From Hyphomicrobiales bacterium (GTDB taxonomy: Bacteria; Pseudomonadota; Alphaproteobacteria; Rhizobiales; Methyloligellaceae): 64,000 bases of DNA. The stretch spans positions 62,001 through 126,000 of the forward strand of contig JAJFHP010000057.1 of the NCBI GenBank assembly GCA_021775555.1. The letters are read 5' to 3'. This document shows, one piece after another, positions 43,975 through 53,309 of the stretch; the first letter of the stretch is position 1; each line of letters starts with the position of its first letter. The notes below the pieces were generated by a model. It worked only from the letters and a program-made list of their open reading frames with translations. It was not told where the DNA came from and ran no database searches. The position numbers were made by a program, and so were the translations under genes.

Positions 43975-44988
43975 GTGGTGAAACCTATTCTTGAAGTCGA
44001 GAATCTTTGTGTGGACATCGATGTTCCGTCCGGCGTTCTGAGTGCGGTGCAGAATGTCAGCTTCTCGGTCGCCAAGGGCGAGACACTGTGCATTGTCGGT
44101 GAATCCGGCTGCGGCAAGTCGATCACCGCATTGTCGCTAATGAACCTGTTGCCCAAAACCGCCAATCGTAGCGCTGACAAGCTGACGCTGGATGAAAGAG
44201 ACCTTCGCGGATTGCGTGAACGCGAGATGTCCAACATCCGTGGCGACCAGATGGCGATGATTTTTCAGGAGCCGATGACATCACTCAATCCAACCTACAC
44301 CATAGGCAATCAGCTTGAAGAAGCGATGCGCCGGCACCGTGATGTCAGTGCGTCGGAGGCCCGTGACCGCGCCGTATTCCTGCTGGAGAAAGTTGGCATC
44401 ACCGGCGCGCGGGGCCGGTTGGGCCAGTATCCGCACCAGCTATCTGGCGGGTTGCGGCAGCGGGTCATGATCGCCATGAGCCTGATGTGTGAGCCGGCGC
44501 TTATCCTTGCGGATGAGCCCACCACGGCACTTGATGTGACCATTCAGGCGCAGATACTGCACCTGCTTGCAGATATTCGTGATGAGTTTGAAACAAGCTT
44601 GATCCTGATTACTCATGACCTCGGTATTGTCGCGCGCGTCGCCGACAGGGTCGCCGTCATGTATGCGGGTGAATTTGTCGAAACCGGCACGGCAGAGCAG
44701 GTATTTAATGCGCCATCCCATCCCTACACCCAGGGACTGCTCCGATGCATTCCTATTCCCGGAAAGACCAAGCGCGGTGCGCATCTGGGCGCCATTCCCG
44801 GAATTGTGCCCAACCTTGTTGGCAAGATGGACACATGCCATTTTGCCAGCCGCTGCCCTTATGTTGATGACAAATGTCTGTCTGGCCCTGTTGACCTGCG
44901 CGCCGCTTTTGAGGCGAGCCATCAATATCGCTGTGTGCTTTCGCCGAAGGTCTGTGCCGGAAATCTGAAAAGCGGGACAGCAGCATGA
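43975..44988 (+). CDS. ABC transporter ATPase (DppD-like)
   Basis: The product is 337 residues with Walker A GESGCGKS, signature LSGGLRQRVMIAMSL, Walker B LILADEPTTALD and the H-loop LITHDLG. The C-terminal oligopeptide-transporter extension has CHFASRCPY with three conserved Cys, which in DppD/OppD relatives can hold an iron-sulfur cluster. A GTG start follows the DppC stop by 4 nt. Its stop overlaps the next start. Confidence 0.95.
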   Translation: MVKPILEVENLCVDIDVPSGVLSAVQNVSFSVAKGETLCIVGESGCGKSITALSLMNLLPKTANRSADKLTLDERDLRGLREREMSNIRGDQMAMIFQEPMTSLNPTYTIGNQLEEAMRRHRDVSASEARDRAVFLLEKVGITGARGRLGQYPHQLSGGLRQRVMIAMSLMCEPALILADEPTTALDVTIQAQILHLLADIRDEFETSLILITHDLGIVARVADRVAVMYAGEFVETGTAEQVFNAPSHPYTQGLLRCIPIPGKTKRGAHLGAIPGIVPNLVGKMDTCHFASRCPYVDDKCLSGPVDLRAAFEASHQYRCVLSPKVCAGNLKSGTAA

Positions 44989-45992
44989 GTGACACCGTAA
45001 TTGAAGTCTCGGACGTCACCCGGACTTTCATGATCAGTGCAGGGTTTATGCGTGGGAAGAAGCCTCTGCATGCGGTCAATGGCATATCGCTCAAGGTTAA
45101 GAGGGGAGAGGTTCTGGGCATCGTCGGGGAATCAGGATGCGGCAAGACCACTCTCGCCAAGATGATGCTTGGGCTGCTGCTGCCGACATCGGGCACCTTG
45201 CGTCTTGATGGAAAGCTCGTGGGTTCAGCTGACAGGTTAGAGGTTGCACGGATCCTCCAGCCAATTTTCCAGGACCCGTATTCCTCACTCAATCCGCGCA
45301 AGTCCATCGGCGACATCATCAAGCTGCCACTCAGTGTGCAGAATGATCCAAACCCTGAAACTTGGCAGAAACGCGCTGAAGAAATCATGGATCTGGTGGG
45401 TTTGCCAAAGCGTGTCGTCAACAATTTCCCGAACCAGCTTTCGGGCGGACAGCGCCAGCGTGTTGCCATTGCCCGGGCGCTGATAAACCGGCCTAAGATT
45501 GTCATTTGCGATGAGCCTACAAGCGCACTCGATGTCTCCGTCCAATCGCAAATTTTGAACCTGCTGCAGGATTTGCGTGCCGAGTTTAATCTGACCTATG
45601 TCCTTATCAGCCATAACCTCGCTGTTGTGGAGCATATGGCAACGCGGGTCGCCGTAATGTATCTCGGGCGGATCGTTGAGCAGGCGGACACTGAAACGCT
45701 CTTCAAGGCTCCCAAACATCCCTATACCGAAGCCTTGCTCGGCTCTGTGTTGACGCCAGAGCCCGGCCTCGGGGTGCCCGATACGCATCTGGGGGCAGCT
45801 TACCCAAACCCGATTGACCCTCCATCCGGCTGCACTTTCCATCCCCGTTGCGCAAAAGTGATGGACCATTGTTCCAAGCAAGTACCTCCAACTATCACGG
45901 CAACGGGAACAATGGTCGAGTGCCATCTTTATGCGGATGGTGCGGATAAGAAAGTTGGAAAAAAGAAAGTCCGCAAAGGAAAACGGAAATGA
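44985..45992 (+). CDS. ABC transporter ATPase (DppF-like)
   Basis: The product is 335 residues with Walker A GESGCGKT, signature LSGGQRQRVAIARAL, Walker B IVICDEPTSALD and the H-loop LISHNLA. The C-terminal CTFHPRCAKV cysteines match the DppF type. It ends with a run of Lys/Arg. It overlaps its neighbours by 4 nt on both sides, which couples it to the first M20 peptidase gene. Confidence 0.95.
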   Translation: MSDTVIEVSDVTRTFMISAGFMRGKKPLHAVNGISLKVKRGEVLGIVGESGCGKTTLAKMMLGLLLPTSGTLRLDGKLVGSADRLEVARILQPIFQDPYSSLNPRKSIGDIIKLPLSVQNDPNPETWQKRAEEIMDLVGLPKRVVNNFPNQLSGGQRQRVAIARALINRPKIVICDEPTSALDVSVQSQILNLLQDLRAEFNLTYVLISHNLAVVEHMATRVAVMYLGRIVEQADTETLFKAPKHPYTEALLGSVLTPEPGLGVPDTHLGAAYPNPIDPPSGCTFHPRCAKVMDHCSKQVPPTITATGTMVECHLYADGADKKVGKKKVRKGKRK

Positions 45993-47404
45993 GTAGTGAG
46001 GCGAGCCGCTCGGGCGCCATAGCCCGCGTCTGCGGTTATTTTGATGACGGCACTTTTGAAAAAGAACTAGCACACCGCGTCACGTTCCGTACCGAGAGCC
46101 AGCGGCCCGAAGGGCTGCCGGAACTGCACCGCTATATCAAAGAGGAAATGATCCCCGCCTTTGAATCCATGGGCTTCAAAATCCGCGTTTATGAAAACCC
46201 GTTTGAGGGATGCGGTCCGTTCCTGCTTGCCGAGCGACATGAAGACGATGCACTGCCGACGGTGCTGGGCTATGGCCATGGAGACGTGATTCAGGGGCTG
46301 GATGATCTGTGGACCGAGGGCAAGGGGCCATGGGTCACCGCGCGCGACGGTGACAGGATTTACGGGCGCGGCACTGCCGATAACAAGGGACAGCACACCA
46401 TCAACATGGCGGCAATGCGTGCTGTTCTGGAGGAGCGGGGAAGTCTGGGATTTAACGCCAAGGCACTCATCGAGATGGGCGAGGAGAACGGATCAAAAGG
46501 CCTGCGCGAGATCATAAGTGAACACAAGGACGACTTCGCCGCAGATGTCTTTATTGGTTCTGATGGTCCGCGGGTAAAGCCGGAAAAACCTACGATCACC
46601 CTGGGAAACAGAGGTTCTTCCAACTTTGATATCGTTGTGAAACTGCGCGAAGGGGGTCACCATTCCGGCAACTGGGGCGGATTGCTAGCCAGCCCCGGCA
46701 CCATCCTGTCACATGCGCTGGCAACCATAGTCGACTCAAATGGAGTTATCCAGATCGAGGAATGGCTGCCTCCACAGATCACCAATTCTGTACGTATGGC
46801 CCTCAGCAACATCGAAATCGACGGTGGCCCTGATGCACCGGAGATCGACCCAAATTGGGGCCAGCCGGGAATGACACCGGCAGAAAAGGTTTATGCCTGG
46901 AACAGCTTTGAAATCCTGGCGCTCAAGATAGGCACGCCGGAACGGCCCGTAAACGCGATCCCCGGCATGGCCCGGGCTCATTGCCAGCTGCGCTTTGTAG
47001 TCGGCACGGATCAGGAGGACATACTCCCGGCGTTGCGCCGTCATCTCGAACGGAATGGCTTTGAAAATGTCCAGGTCGAGCTGCCGCCAGCCGCCAACGC
47101 CATTCGCTTCGCTGCGTCCCGCACAGACCCGGATCATCCGTGGGTGAAATGGGCGATCAAATCGGTTGAGTTTAGCAACGGCGCGCTACCGGACGTGATT
47201 CCCAGTATGGGCGGATCGATTGGCAATGACATGTTTACCGATATTCTCGAACTTCCCACAGTCTGGATTCCCCATTCCTACGCCGCATGTTCCCAACACG
47301 CGCCCAATGAACATTTACTGGCCTCCGTGTGTCGCAATGGCCTGGAGATTATGACAGGGCTGTATTGGGATCTTGGCGAGGGCAACACGCCGGGGAGGTC
47401 ATAA
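45989..47404 (+). CDS. M20-family metallopeptidase, first of a tandem pair
   Basis: The product is 471 residues. Metal-binding residues appear as H97 in GYGHGDV, D131 in GRGTADNKGQ and E165/E166 in EMGEENGSKG; the lid includes GGHHSGNWGG. A late His appears in IPHSYAACSQHAPNEH. It is closest in style to CNDP-like dipeptidases. It lacks a signal peptide and is coupled to the ABC ATPase, so it should act on imported substrate in the cytosol. The next gene is a clear paralogue. Confidence 0.93.
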   Translation: MSSEASRSGAIARVCGYFDDGTFEKELAHRVTFRTESQRPEGLPELHRYIKEEMIPAFESMGFKIRVYENPFEGCGPFLLAERHEDDALPTVLGYGHGDVIQGLDDLWTEGKGPWVTARDGDRIYGRGTADNKGQHTINMAAMRAVLEERGSLGFNAKALIEMGEENGSKGLREIISEHKDDFAADVFIGSDGPRVKPEKPTITLGNRGSSNFDIVVKLREGGHHSGNWGGLLASPGTILSHALATIVDSNGVIQIEEWLPPQITNSVRMALSNIEIDGGPDAPEIDPNWGQPGMTPAEKVYAWNSFEILALKIGTPERPVNAIPGMARAHCQLRFVVGTDQEDILPALRRHLERNGFENVQVELPPAANAIRFAASRTDPDHPWVKWAIKSVEFSNGALPDVIPSMGGSIGNDMFTDILELPTVWIPHSYAACSQHAPNEHLLASVCRNGLEIMTGLYWDLGEGNTPGRS

Positions 47405-47405
47405 G

Positions 47406-48815
47406 ATGTCACGGTCGGAAGCTGTTTCGAAAGCGCTGGCGAGCTATGACGACGATGGTGAAGAGGGGTACTACAGCCGTCTTGCCAAGCTTGTGGCCGT
47501 CAAGACGGAAAGCCAGAACCCTGAACGGCTGAGTGAGCACTATAGTTACGTCACTGATCACATGAGGCCGGCACTTGAACGCCTCGGCTATGAGTGCCAG
47601 GTGTTCGACAACCCGTTCGAGGGATGCGGCCCTGTGTTTCTCGCACAACGTATCGAGGATGAGAGCTTGCCTACGCTGTTGTGCTACGGCCACGGCGACG
47701 TGGTGCTGGGCATGGAAGGCCAGTGGGAGGAAGACCGTGATCCCTGGTCGCTCACAGTTGATGGCGAGCGGATTTACGGGCGCGGCACTGCCGACAATAA
47801 GGGCCAGCATCTTGCACATATAGTGGCGCTGGAAGCGATCCTTGAGACAAGGGGAAAGCTTGGCTTCAACTCCAAGATTGTGATCGAGCAGGGTGAAGAA
47901 AATGGCTCGAAGGGTTTTCGGGAAGTCCTCGCAGAAAACCGTGATGCTTTTTCAGCGGATGCCTTTTTCTCCTCGGACGGGCCGCGCGCAATCATTGATG
48001 AGCCCAATATTTCCCTCGGCAACAGAGGCTGTATGAATTTCAATCTCGTCGCCAACTTCCGGGAAGGCGGTCACCACTCCGGCAACTGGGGAGGCTTGCT
48101 GCGCTCCCCGGGCGTACGGCTGACGCATGCGCTTTCTTCAATCGTCACCCCAAAGGGCGAGATACTTGTTGAAGGCTGGAGACCCAAAGATATTCCTCAG
48201 TCGGTTCGTGATGCGGTTGAGAGTGCCGAGCGTTCAGCTGGTGAAGAAGGCCCAAAAATCGATAAGGACTGGGGTGAACCAGGATTGACCGGTGGGGAGA
48301 AGGTGTCCATCTGGAACAGTTTTGAAGTGCTGGCGTTGAAGATCGGTAATCCTGACAGGCCGGTGAACGCCGTGCCACCCGTGGCGCGGGCCTATTGCCA
48401 GCTGCGCCATGTGATCGAGACGAAGCAGGAAGACATTCTTCCCATACTGCGGGCGCATCTGGATGAGCGCGGATTTTCCGACATTGAATTTGAAGATCCG
48501 CCGGAAGAAAATCGGGGGTATTTTTCTCCTGGCCGGACCAACCCGGATCACCCTTGGGCAATCTGGTTGAAAAGCACTGTCGAACGCGTTGGCGATAGCA
48601 AATGCGGGGTCGTGCCCTGTTCCGGTGGATCCAACGTTACTGGGACAATCGGCAGCGAACTCGGGATGCCCTTCTCATGGCTGCCTATGAGTTACCTGGC
48701 CTGCTGCCAGCATGCACCAAATGAGCATATTTTGCGTCCACTCATGCGCGAGGGAATGGCACTCATAACTGGCGTTTATTGGGAAATGGGCGAGGCGGAC
48801 GGATACAGACCATGA
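47406..48815 (+). CDS. M20-family metallopeptidase, second of a tandem pair
   Basis: The product is about 469 residues and closely parallels the gene before it (CYGHGDV, GRGTADNKGQH, EQGEENGSKG, GGHHSGNWGG, CCQHAPNEH). The ATG at 47406 is preceded by GGGGAGG with 8-nt spacing, which favours it over an upstream GTG. Two paralogues in a row suggest related substrates or a hetero-oligomer. Its stop overlaps the first amidase start by 4 nt. Confidence 0.93.
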   Translation: MSRSEAVSKALASYDDDGEEGYYSRLAKLVAVKTESQNPERLSEHYSYVTDHMRPALERLGYECQVFDNPFEGCGPVFLAQRIEDESLPTLLCYGHGDVVLGMEGQWEEDRDPWSLTVDGERIYGRGTADNKGQHLAHIVALEAILETRGKLGFNSKIVIEQGEENGSKGFREVLAENRDAFSADAFFSSDGPRAIIDEPNISLGNRGCMNFNLVANFREGGHHSGNWGGLLRSPGVRLTHALSSIVTPKGEILVEGWRPKDIPQSVRDAVESAERSAGEEGPKIDKDWGEPGLTGGEKVSIWNSFEVLALKIGNPDRPVNAVPPVARAYCQLRHVIETKQEDILPILRAHLDERGFSDIEFEDPPEENRGYFSPGRTNPDHPWAIWLKSTVERVGDSKCGVVPCSGGSNVTGTIGSELGMPFSWLPMSYLACCQHAPNEHILRPLMREGMALITGVYWEMGEADGYRP

Positions 48816-50245
48816 GTGAGCTTTGCGACCTTTCGGCCTGCCAGCTCAGATCGAAGATCGCATCGGGTAACATCTCACCGGTTGAACTGCTGGAAAGTTG
48901 CATTGCCCGCATTGAAGATGTGAATCCAACGCTCAATGCGGTTGTGGCCACCTGCTACGAGCGCGCAAGGAAAGAAGCTATTCAGGCTGAAAAAGCGGTA
49001 GGTAAGGACAGTGCGCTCGGGTCCCTGCACGGATTGCCCGTTGCGATCAAGGACCTTGCGGACACTGAAGGCTTGGCCACTACATATGGCTCACCGCTTT
49101 ACGCGGGCCACGTTCCCAATACTGATGCTGGGCTTGTAACTCGTCTTCGTAAAGCTGGCGCCATCGTCGTGGGTAAAACAAACACGCCGGAATTTGGCGC
49201 CGGTAGCGGTACCTCCAACCGGGTTTATGGTGAAACCTGCAATCCTTATGACACCAAACGAACTTGCGGCGGGTCTTCAGGAGGTGCAGCGGTGGCGGTG
49301 GCGACCGGCATGGTCCCGCTTGCCCATGGCAGCGATACCGGCGGTTCTCTTCGCAACCCCGCAACCTGGTGCGGTGTGGTCGGGTTTCGTCCAACTCCTG
49401 GTCTGGTGCCGCATGAGACGCGCAATGTGAACTACACGCATTTCAGTGTGCAGGGGCCAATGGCCCGTAATGTTTCTGATGTGGGGCTCATGCTGACAGG
49501 GCTGGCGGGTGATGACCCGCGTGATCCGCTCTCCGGGCCGGTTGATGCCAGCCAGTTTGCCTCTCTCGAGACGCTGGATATCTCATCTCTGCGCGTTGCC
49601 TGGAGCGAAGATTTGGGCGTTGCACCCGTCGATGATGATATCAGGGAAACTTTCAGTGGTGTGATCGGGGCGATTTCCACCGCCTTTGCGTCCTGCAAAC
49701 TCAGAGACCCCGAATTCGATCACGTGCGGGATATCTACTGGACCCTGCGTTCGGTTCAGTTTCTGGCAAATCATGGAGAACGTTTTGCCGAGCATGGGAA
49801 TGACCTGGCGCCGAATATCGTTGTGAATGTAGAAGCAGGTCTTGCTCTGACGCCTAACGAAGTGGCTGAAGCTGAGCGGGGCTGGGCGCGCATCTACCGA
49901 GCATTTCAGGAGTTCTTCCGTGACATTGACCTGCTTATTTTACCAGGCAATGCAACATCTGCATTCCACCTCAAAGACGGCATTCCCAAGCAGGTGGGTG
50001 GCCGGAAAATGGAAAATTATATGGACGCATCTTTGTTGCGCTCCGCCCTCACGCTCACCGGACATCCGGTGATTGCATTACCGGCCGGTGTTGATGCGCA
50101 TGGGCTGCCATTCGGTGTCCAGATCGTCGGCCCACGGCGGGGGGATGCTTTCTTGCTTACAGCCGCCGCTGCACTTGAAGCGTTTATGACCGGGATGCCG
50201 CAACTCGCAAGCTCCCGACCAAATCTGGAGGCACTCAAACAATGA
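48812..50245 (+). CDS. Amidase (amidase signature family), first of a tandem pair
   Basis: The product is about 477 residues. The catalytic triad of the family is visible: Lys80 in PVAIKDL, the cis-Ser in CGGSSGGAAVA (about 156) and the nucleophile Ser179 in SDTGGSLRNPA. It hydrolyses amide bonds in the cytosol; the substrate is unknown. The ATG overlaps the preceding TGA. It is followed by a paralogue with the same triad positions. Confidence 0.94.
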   Translation: MSELCDLSACQLRSKIASGNISPVELLESCIARIEDVNPTLNAVVATCYERARKEAIQAEKAVGKDSALGSLHGLPVAIKDLADTEGLATTYGSPLYAGHVPNTDAGLVTRLRKAGAIVVGKTNTPEFGAGSGTSNRVYGETCNPYDTKRTCGGSSGGAAVAVATGMVPLAHGSDTGGSLRNPATWCGVVGFRPTPGLVPHETRNVNYTHFSVQGPMARNVSDVGLMLTGLAGDDPRDPLSGPVDASQFASLETLDISSLRVAWSEDLGVAPVDDDIRETFSGVIGAISTAFASCKLRDPEFDHVRDIYWTLRSVQFLANHGERFAEHGNDLAPNIVVNVEAGLALTPNEVAEAERGWARIYRAFQEFFRDIDLLILPGNATSAFHLKDGIPKQVGGRKMENYMDASLLRSALTLTGHPVIALPAGVDAHGLPFGVQIVGPRRGDAFLLTAAAALEAFMTGMPQLASSRPNLEALKQ

Positions 50246-51687
50246 CCAAACCCTGTGACCTTTCAGCAGTGGAGGCGCGGCGACTGATCGGCCGCAAGGC
50301 GCTCTCACCGGTTGAACTTGTCGAGAGTTGCATCTCGCGCATTACCGAGGTTGATGGCGCACTGAATGCGATAACGGCGATTGATGAAGATGGTGCCCGG
50401 GCCGCAGCCAAGGATGCTGAACAAACTGTAATGGACGGTGAACTCCTCGGTCTTCTTCATGGCCTTCCCGTTGGCATCAAAGATTTGCAGGCGACCAAGG
50501 GTTTGCGCACGACATGGGGCTCGCTGCTCTATGAACACACGGTGCCGGACGAAGATGATCCCCTGGTGGCCAATTTGCGTGCGGAAGGCGGTGTCATTCT
50601 CGCAAAAACCAATACGCCAGAGTTTGGGGCCGGTGCCAACACGACCAACAAAGTATTCGGAGCCACGGGTAATCCCTTTGACCCTGACAAGACCTGCGGC
50701 GGTTCGTCCGGCGGCTCTGGAGTTGCCGTTGCAACGGGCATGGTGCCGCTGGCAACGGGCTCCGATCATGGCGGGTCTCTGCGCACACCTGCTACATTCT
50801 GCGGCGTTGTGGGTTTTCGTCCCTCGCCAGGCCTTGTGCCACGTGTCACGCATCCAGTGGCTCTGCTGCCAATGCCCGTTCTAGGGCCGATGGCGCGCTC
50901 AGTTGAAGACGCGCATCTGCTGCTCCAGGCCCAGCTCGATCTCGACAAGGACGATCCATTTTCAAGCGATGATGTCATGCGCATTCCTGATGCGCTCACA
51001 GGTGTTGATCTCGGTTCCCTTAAAGTTGCTTTCTCGGCCGACCTTGGCTGCGCACCGCTAGATAATGACATCCGGAAGGTGTTTGAGAGCAGAAAGTCTG
51101 CAATAGGACATATGTTTGCGGAGACCCATGATCGCGATCCCGAATTATCAGATGTTCATGAAGCATTTGAAATTCTGCGCGCGGTCCAGTTCGTTGCCGC
51201 CCATAAAGAGCGGCTTGAAAACAGTCGTGACCTGCTCGGCCCTAACGTCATTAACAATACGGAGAGAGGGCTGAAATACTCACTTCCCGATGTGGCCTGG
51301 GCCCACAAGGTGCAAACCGAGCTTTATACGAAATTCCGAGCCTTTTTCGATGACGCGGATATTCTCATTTGTCCCGCGGCAGCGGTCAGTCCGTTCCCGC
51401 ATGCACAACTGTTCGTGGAGGAGGTCAATGGAGAAAAAATGCCAACCTACATGCGCTGGCTGGCGATGACTTATGCATTGACCATGGCCCTGCCTTCGGC
51501 AGTGTGCCTGCCCTGCGGTGTTGATCATTTAGGGATGCCATTCGGCATACAGGTCGTCGGGCCAATCGGTTCTGATGCCTATGTGCTGGAAGTGGCATTT
51601 GCTCTGGAGCAGGCACTTGCGGCGAATAAAGAGACTGCCCAGCCTGAGCCGAACCTCAAATCATTGGCGGGGGCAGGGAAGAAATGA
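50242..51687 (+). CDS. Amidase (amidase signature family), second of a tandem pair
   Basis: This 481-residue paralogue of the previous gene keeps Lys80 (PVGIKDL), the cis-Ser at about 156 (GGSSGGSGVAVA) and Ser179 (SDHGGSLRTPA). Start and stop overlap the neighbours by 4 nt. The tandem pair parallels the tandem M20 pair, so the pathway may process two similar linkages. Confidence 0.94.
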   Translation: MTKPCDLSAVEARRLIGRKALSPVELVESCISRITEVDGALNAITAIDEDGARAAAKDAEQTVMDGELLGLLHGLPVGIKDLQATKGLRTTWGSLLYEHTVPDEDDPLVANLRAEGGVILAKTNTPEFGAGANTTNKVFGATGNPFDPDKTCGGSSGGSGVAVATGMVPLATGSDHGGSLRTPATFCGVVGFRPSPGLVPRVTHPVALLPMPVLGPMARSVEDAHLLLQAQLDLDKDDPFSSDDVMRIPDALTGVDLGSLKVAFSADLGCAPLDNDIRKVFESRKSAIGHMFAETHDRDPELSDVHEAFEILRAVQFVAAHKERLENSRDLLGPNVINNTERGLKYSLPDVAWAHKVQTELYTKFRAFFDDADILICPAAAVSPFPHAQLFVEEVNGEKMPTYMRWLAMTYALTMALPSAVCLPCGVDHLGMPFGIQVVGPIGSDAYVLEVAFALEQALAANKETAQPEPNLKSLAGAGKK

Positions 51688-53294
51688 CTCACGGTATTGT
51701 CAGCGCACCGCAGCCCGAAGCTGTAGAGGCCGGGGCTGAGGCCCTTCTTAAAGGCGGTAACGCTGTTGATGCGGCGATTGCCTGCGCATTGGTGCAAACG
51801 GCGGTTGACCCGCAAATGTGCGGCATCGCCGGTTTTGGCTCCTTGCATCTTTATCTTGCCGAGAAAGGGGAACACCAGTTCCTTGATTTTCATGGCCGGG
51901 CGCCGTCCAAAGCCACGCCCGATATGTGGGAAGACCTGATTATCAAGGAAGCTGAAGACGGTTTCGGCTTTATCCTGAAGGATTTCGTCAACGACATCGG
52001 CTATGGCGCGATCACCACGCCTATGAGTTTGCGGGCCTATGACGAGGCGCTAAAGCGTTACGGCACAATGACGCTGGCCGGGTTGATCGAGCCAGCCATA
52101 GGTTATGCCGAGAGCGGTATGCTGGTGCGCCCCCACATCAATTATTTCTGGAACTCGAATGAAGGCGGCGGCAAGGCACCCCATTCAATGCGGCTGACGG
52201 AAAATGCGGAAGCGCGCAAGATTTACGTCAAACCGGATGGCTCCCTGCACCGGCTTGGCGAGACCGTGCGCAATCCGGATATGGCAGAAACCTACCGGCG
52301 TATCGCACGTGAAGGCGTGGATGATTTTTATACAGGCGAAATCGGCAAGCATATCATCGCCGACATGGAAGCGAATGGCGGGTTGCTGACTGCAGCGGAC
52401 TTGCAGGACGCCATGCCGAAAGAGAGTGAACCATTGTGGGGCGAATATCGGGGTCTTCGCGTCGCAACCAACCAACCTCCGGGCGGCGGAGTGATGGTAC
52501 TCGAGATGCTCAACATCCTGGAGAATTTCGATCTTGGTTCATTGGGGCACAATTCTCCGGACTATATCGCCACTGTGTCGGAGGCCATGAAGATTGCAAC
52601 CGTGGACAAGGACAATCATGTCGGTGATCCGAACTTTGTCGATATCCCGCTTGAGCGGCTCACATCCAAAGACTATGCGGCGGAAATGGCGGCCCGTATA
52701 AAGAGTGGTGAAAAAACTCATGTGCCACGCTTCAATCCGGGTGGCACGGAATCGAAAGACACTACCCATGTGTCTACAGCGGATGAACATGGCAATTGCG
52801 TCTCGCTGACCCATTCTCTCGGCATGCCATCGGGTGTTGTCACGCCGGGACTGGGCTTCATGTATTCAGGTTGCATGGCGGTGTTCGATCCGCGCCCGGG
52901 GCACACTGGCTCGATAGCGCCCGGCAAGTCGCGTTTCACGGCCATGTGCCCGACGATAATCTTCAAGGGAGATAAACCCTTCTTCGTGGTTGGTGCACCT
53001 GGCGGGACCTTCATCACTATGGGTGTATTGCAAGCCATCCTCAACGTTGTGGATTTCGACATGAATGCACAGGAAGCCGTAATGGCGGCACGCTTCTGCA
53101 CCAACTCCGACACGATTGACGTGACCAACCGGATCACCCGCCGAACGCAGGCAGAGCTGGAGGCCCGCGGCTATCCCGTTCGCCGTTCACCCTTGAGTTA
53201 TCACTTCGCCGGCGTTCATGCGTTACGCAAGACGGAGAGGGGCTGGGATGGTGGCGCCGATCCGGGCCGCGACGGCATGGCGATATCGGTGTGA
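51684..53294 (+). CDS. Gamma-glutamyltransferase-like Ntn hydrolase (possibly cytosolic)
   Basis: The product is 536 residues. The processing and nucleophile site is DTTHVSTAD, placing the likely catalytic Thr at about 360. The typical ALLKGGNAVDAAIACALVQ is near the N-terminus, and a GAPGGTFI block lies in the small subunit. No signal peptide is present, unlike most secreted GGTs, so it may act in the cytosol on imported gamma-glutamyl compounds. It sits between an amidase and an M81 peptidase in the operon. Confidence 0.92.
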   Translation: MTHGIVSAPQPEAVEAGAEALLKGGNAVDAAIACALVQTAVDPQMCGIAGFGSLHLYLAEKGEHQFLDFHGRAPSKATPDMWEDLIIKEAEDGFGFILKDFVNDIGYGAITTPMSLRAYDEALKRYGTMTLAGLIEPAIGYAESGMLVRPHINYFWNSNEGGGKAPHSMRLTENAEARKIYVKPDGSLHRLGETVRNPDMAETYRRIAREGVDDFYTGEIGKHIIADMEANGGLLTAADLQDAMPKESEPLWGEYRGLRVATNQPPGGGVMVLEMLNILENFDLGSLGHNSPDYIATVSEAMKIATVDKDNHVGDPNFVDIPLERLTSKDYAAEMAARIKSGEKTHVPRFNPGGTESKDTTHVSTADEHGNCVSLTHSLGMPSGVVTPGLGFMYSGCMAVFDPRPGHTGSIAPGKSRFTAMCPTIIFKGDKPFFVVGAPGGTFITMGVLQAILNVVDFDMNAQEAVMAARFCTNSDTIDVTNRITRRTQAELEARGYPVRRSPLSYHFAGVHALRKTERGWDGGADPGRDGMAISV

Positions 53295-53309
53295 GCTGAG
53301 GAGGATGAT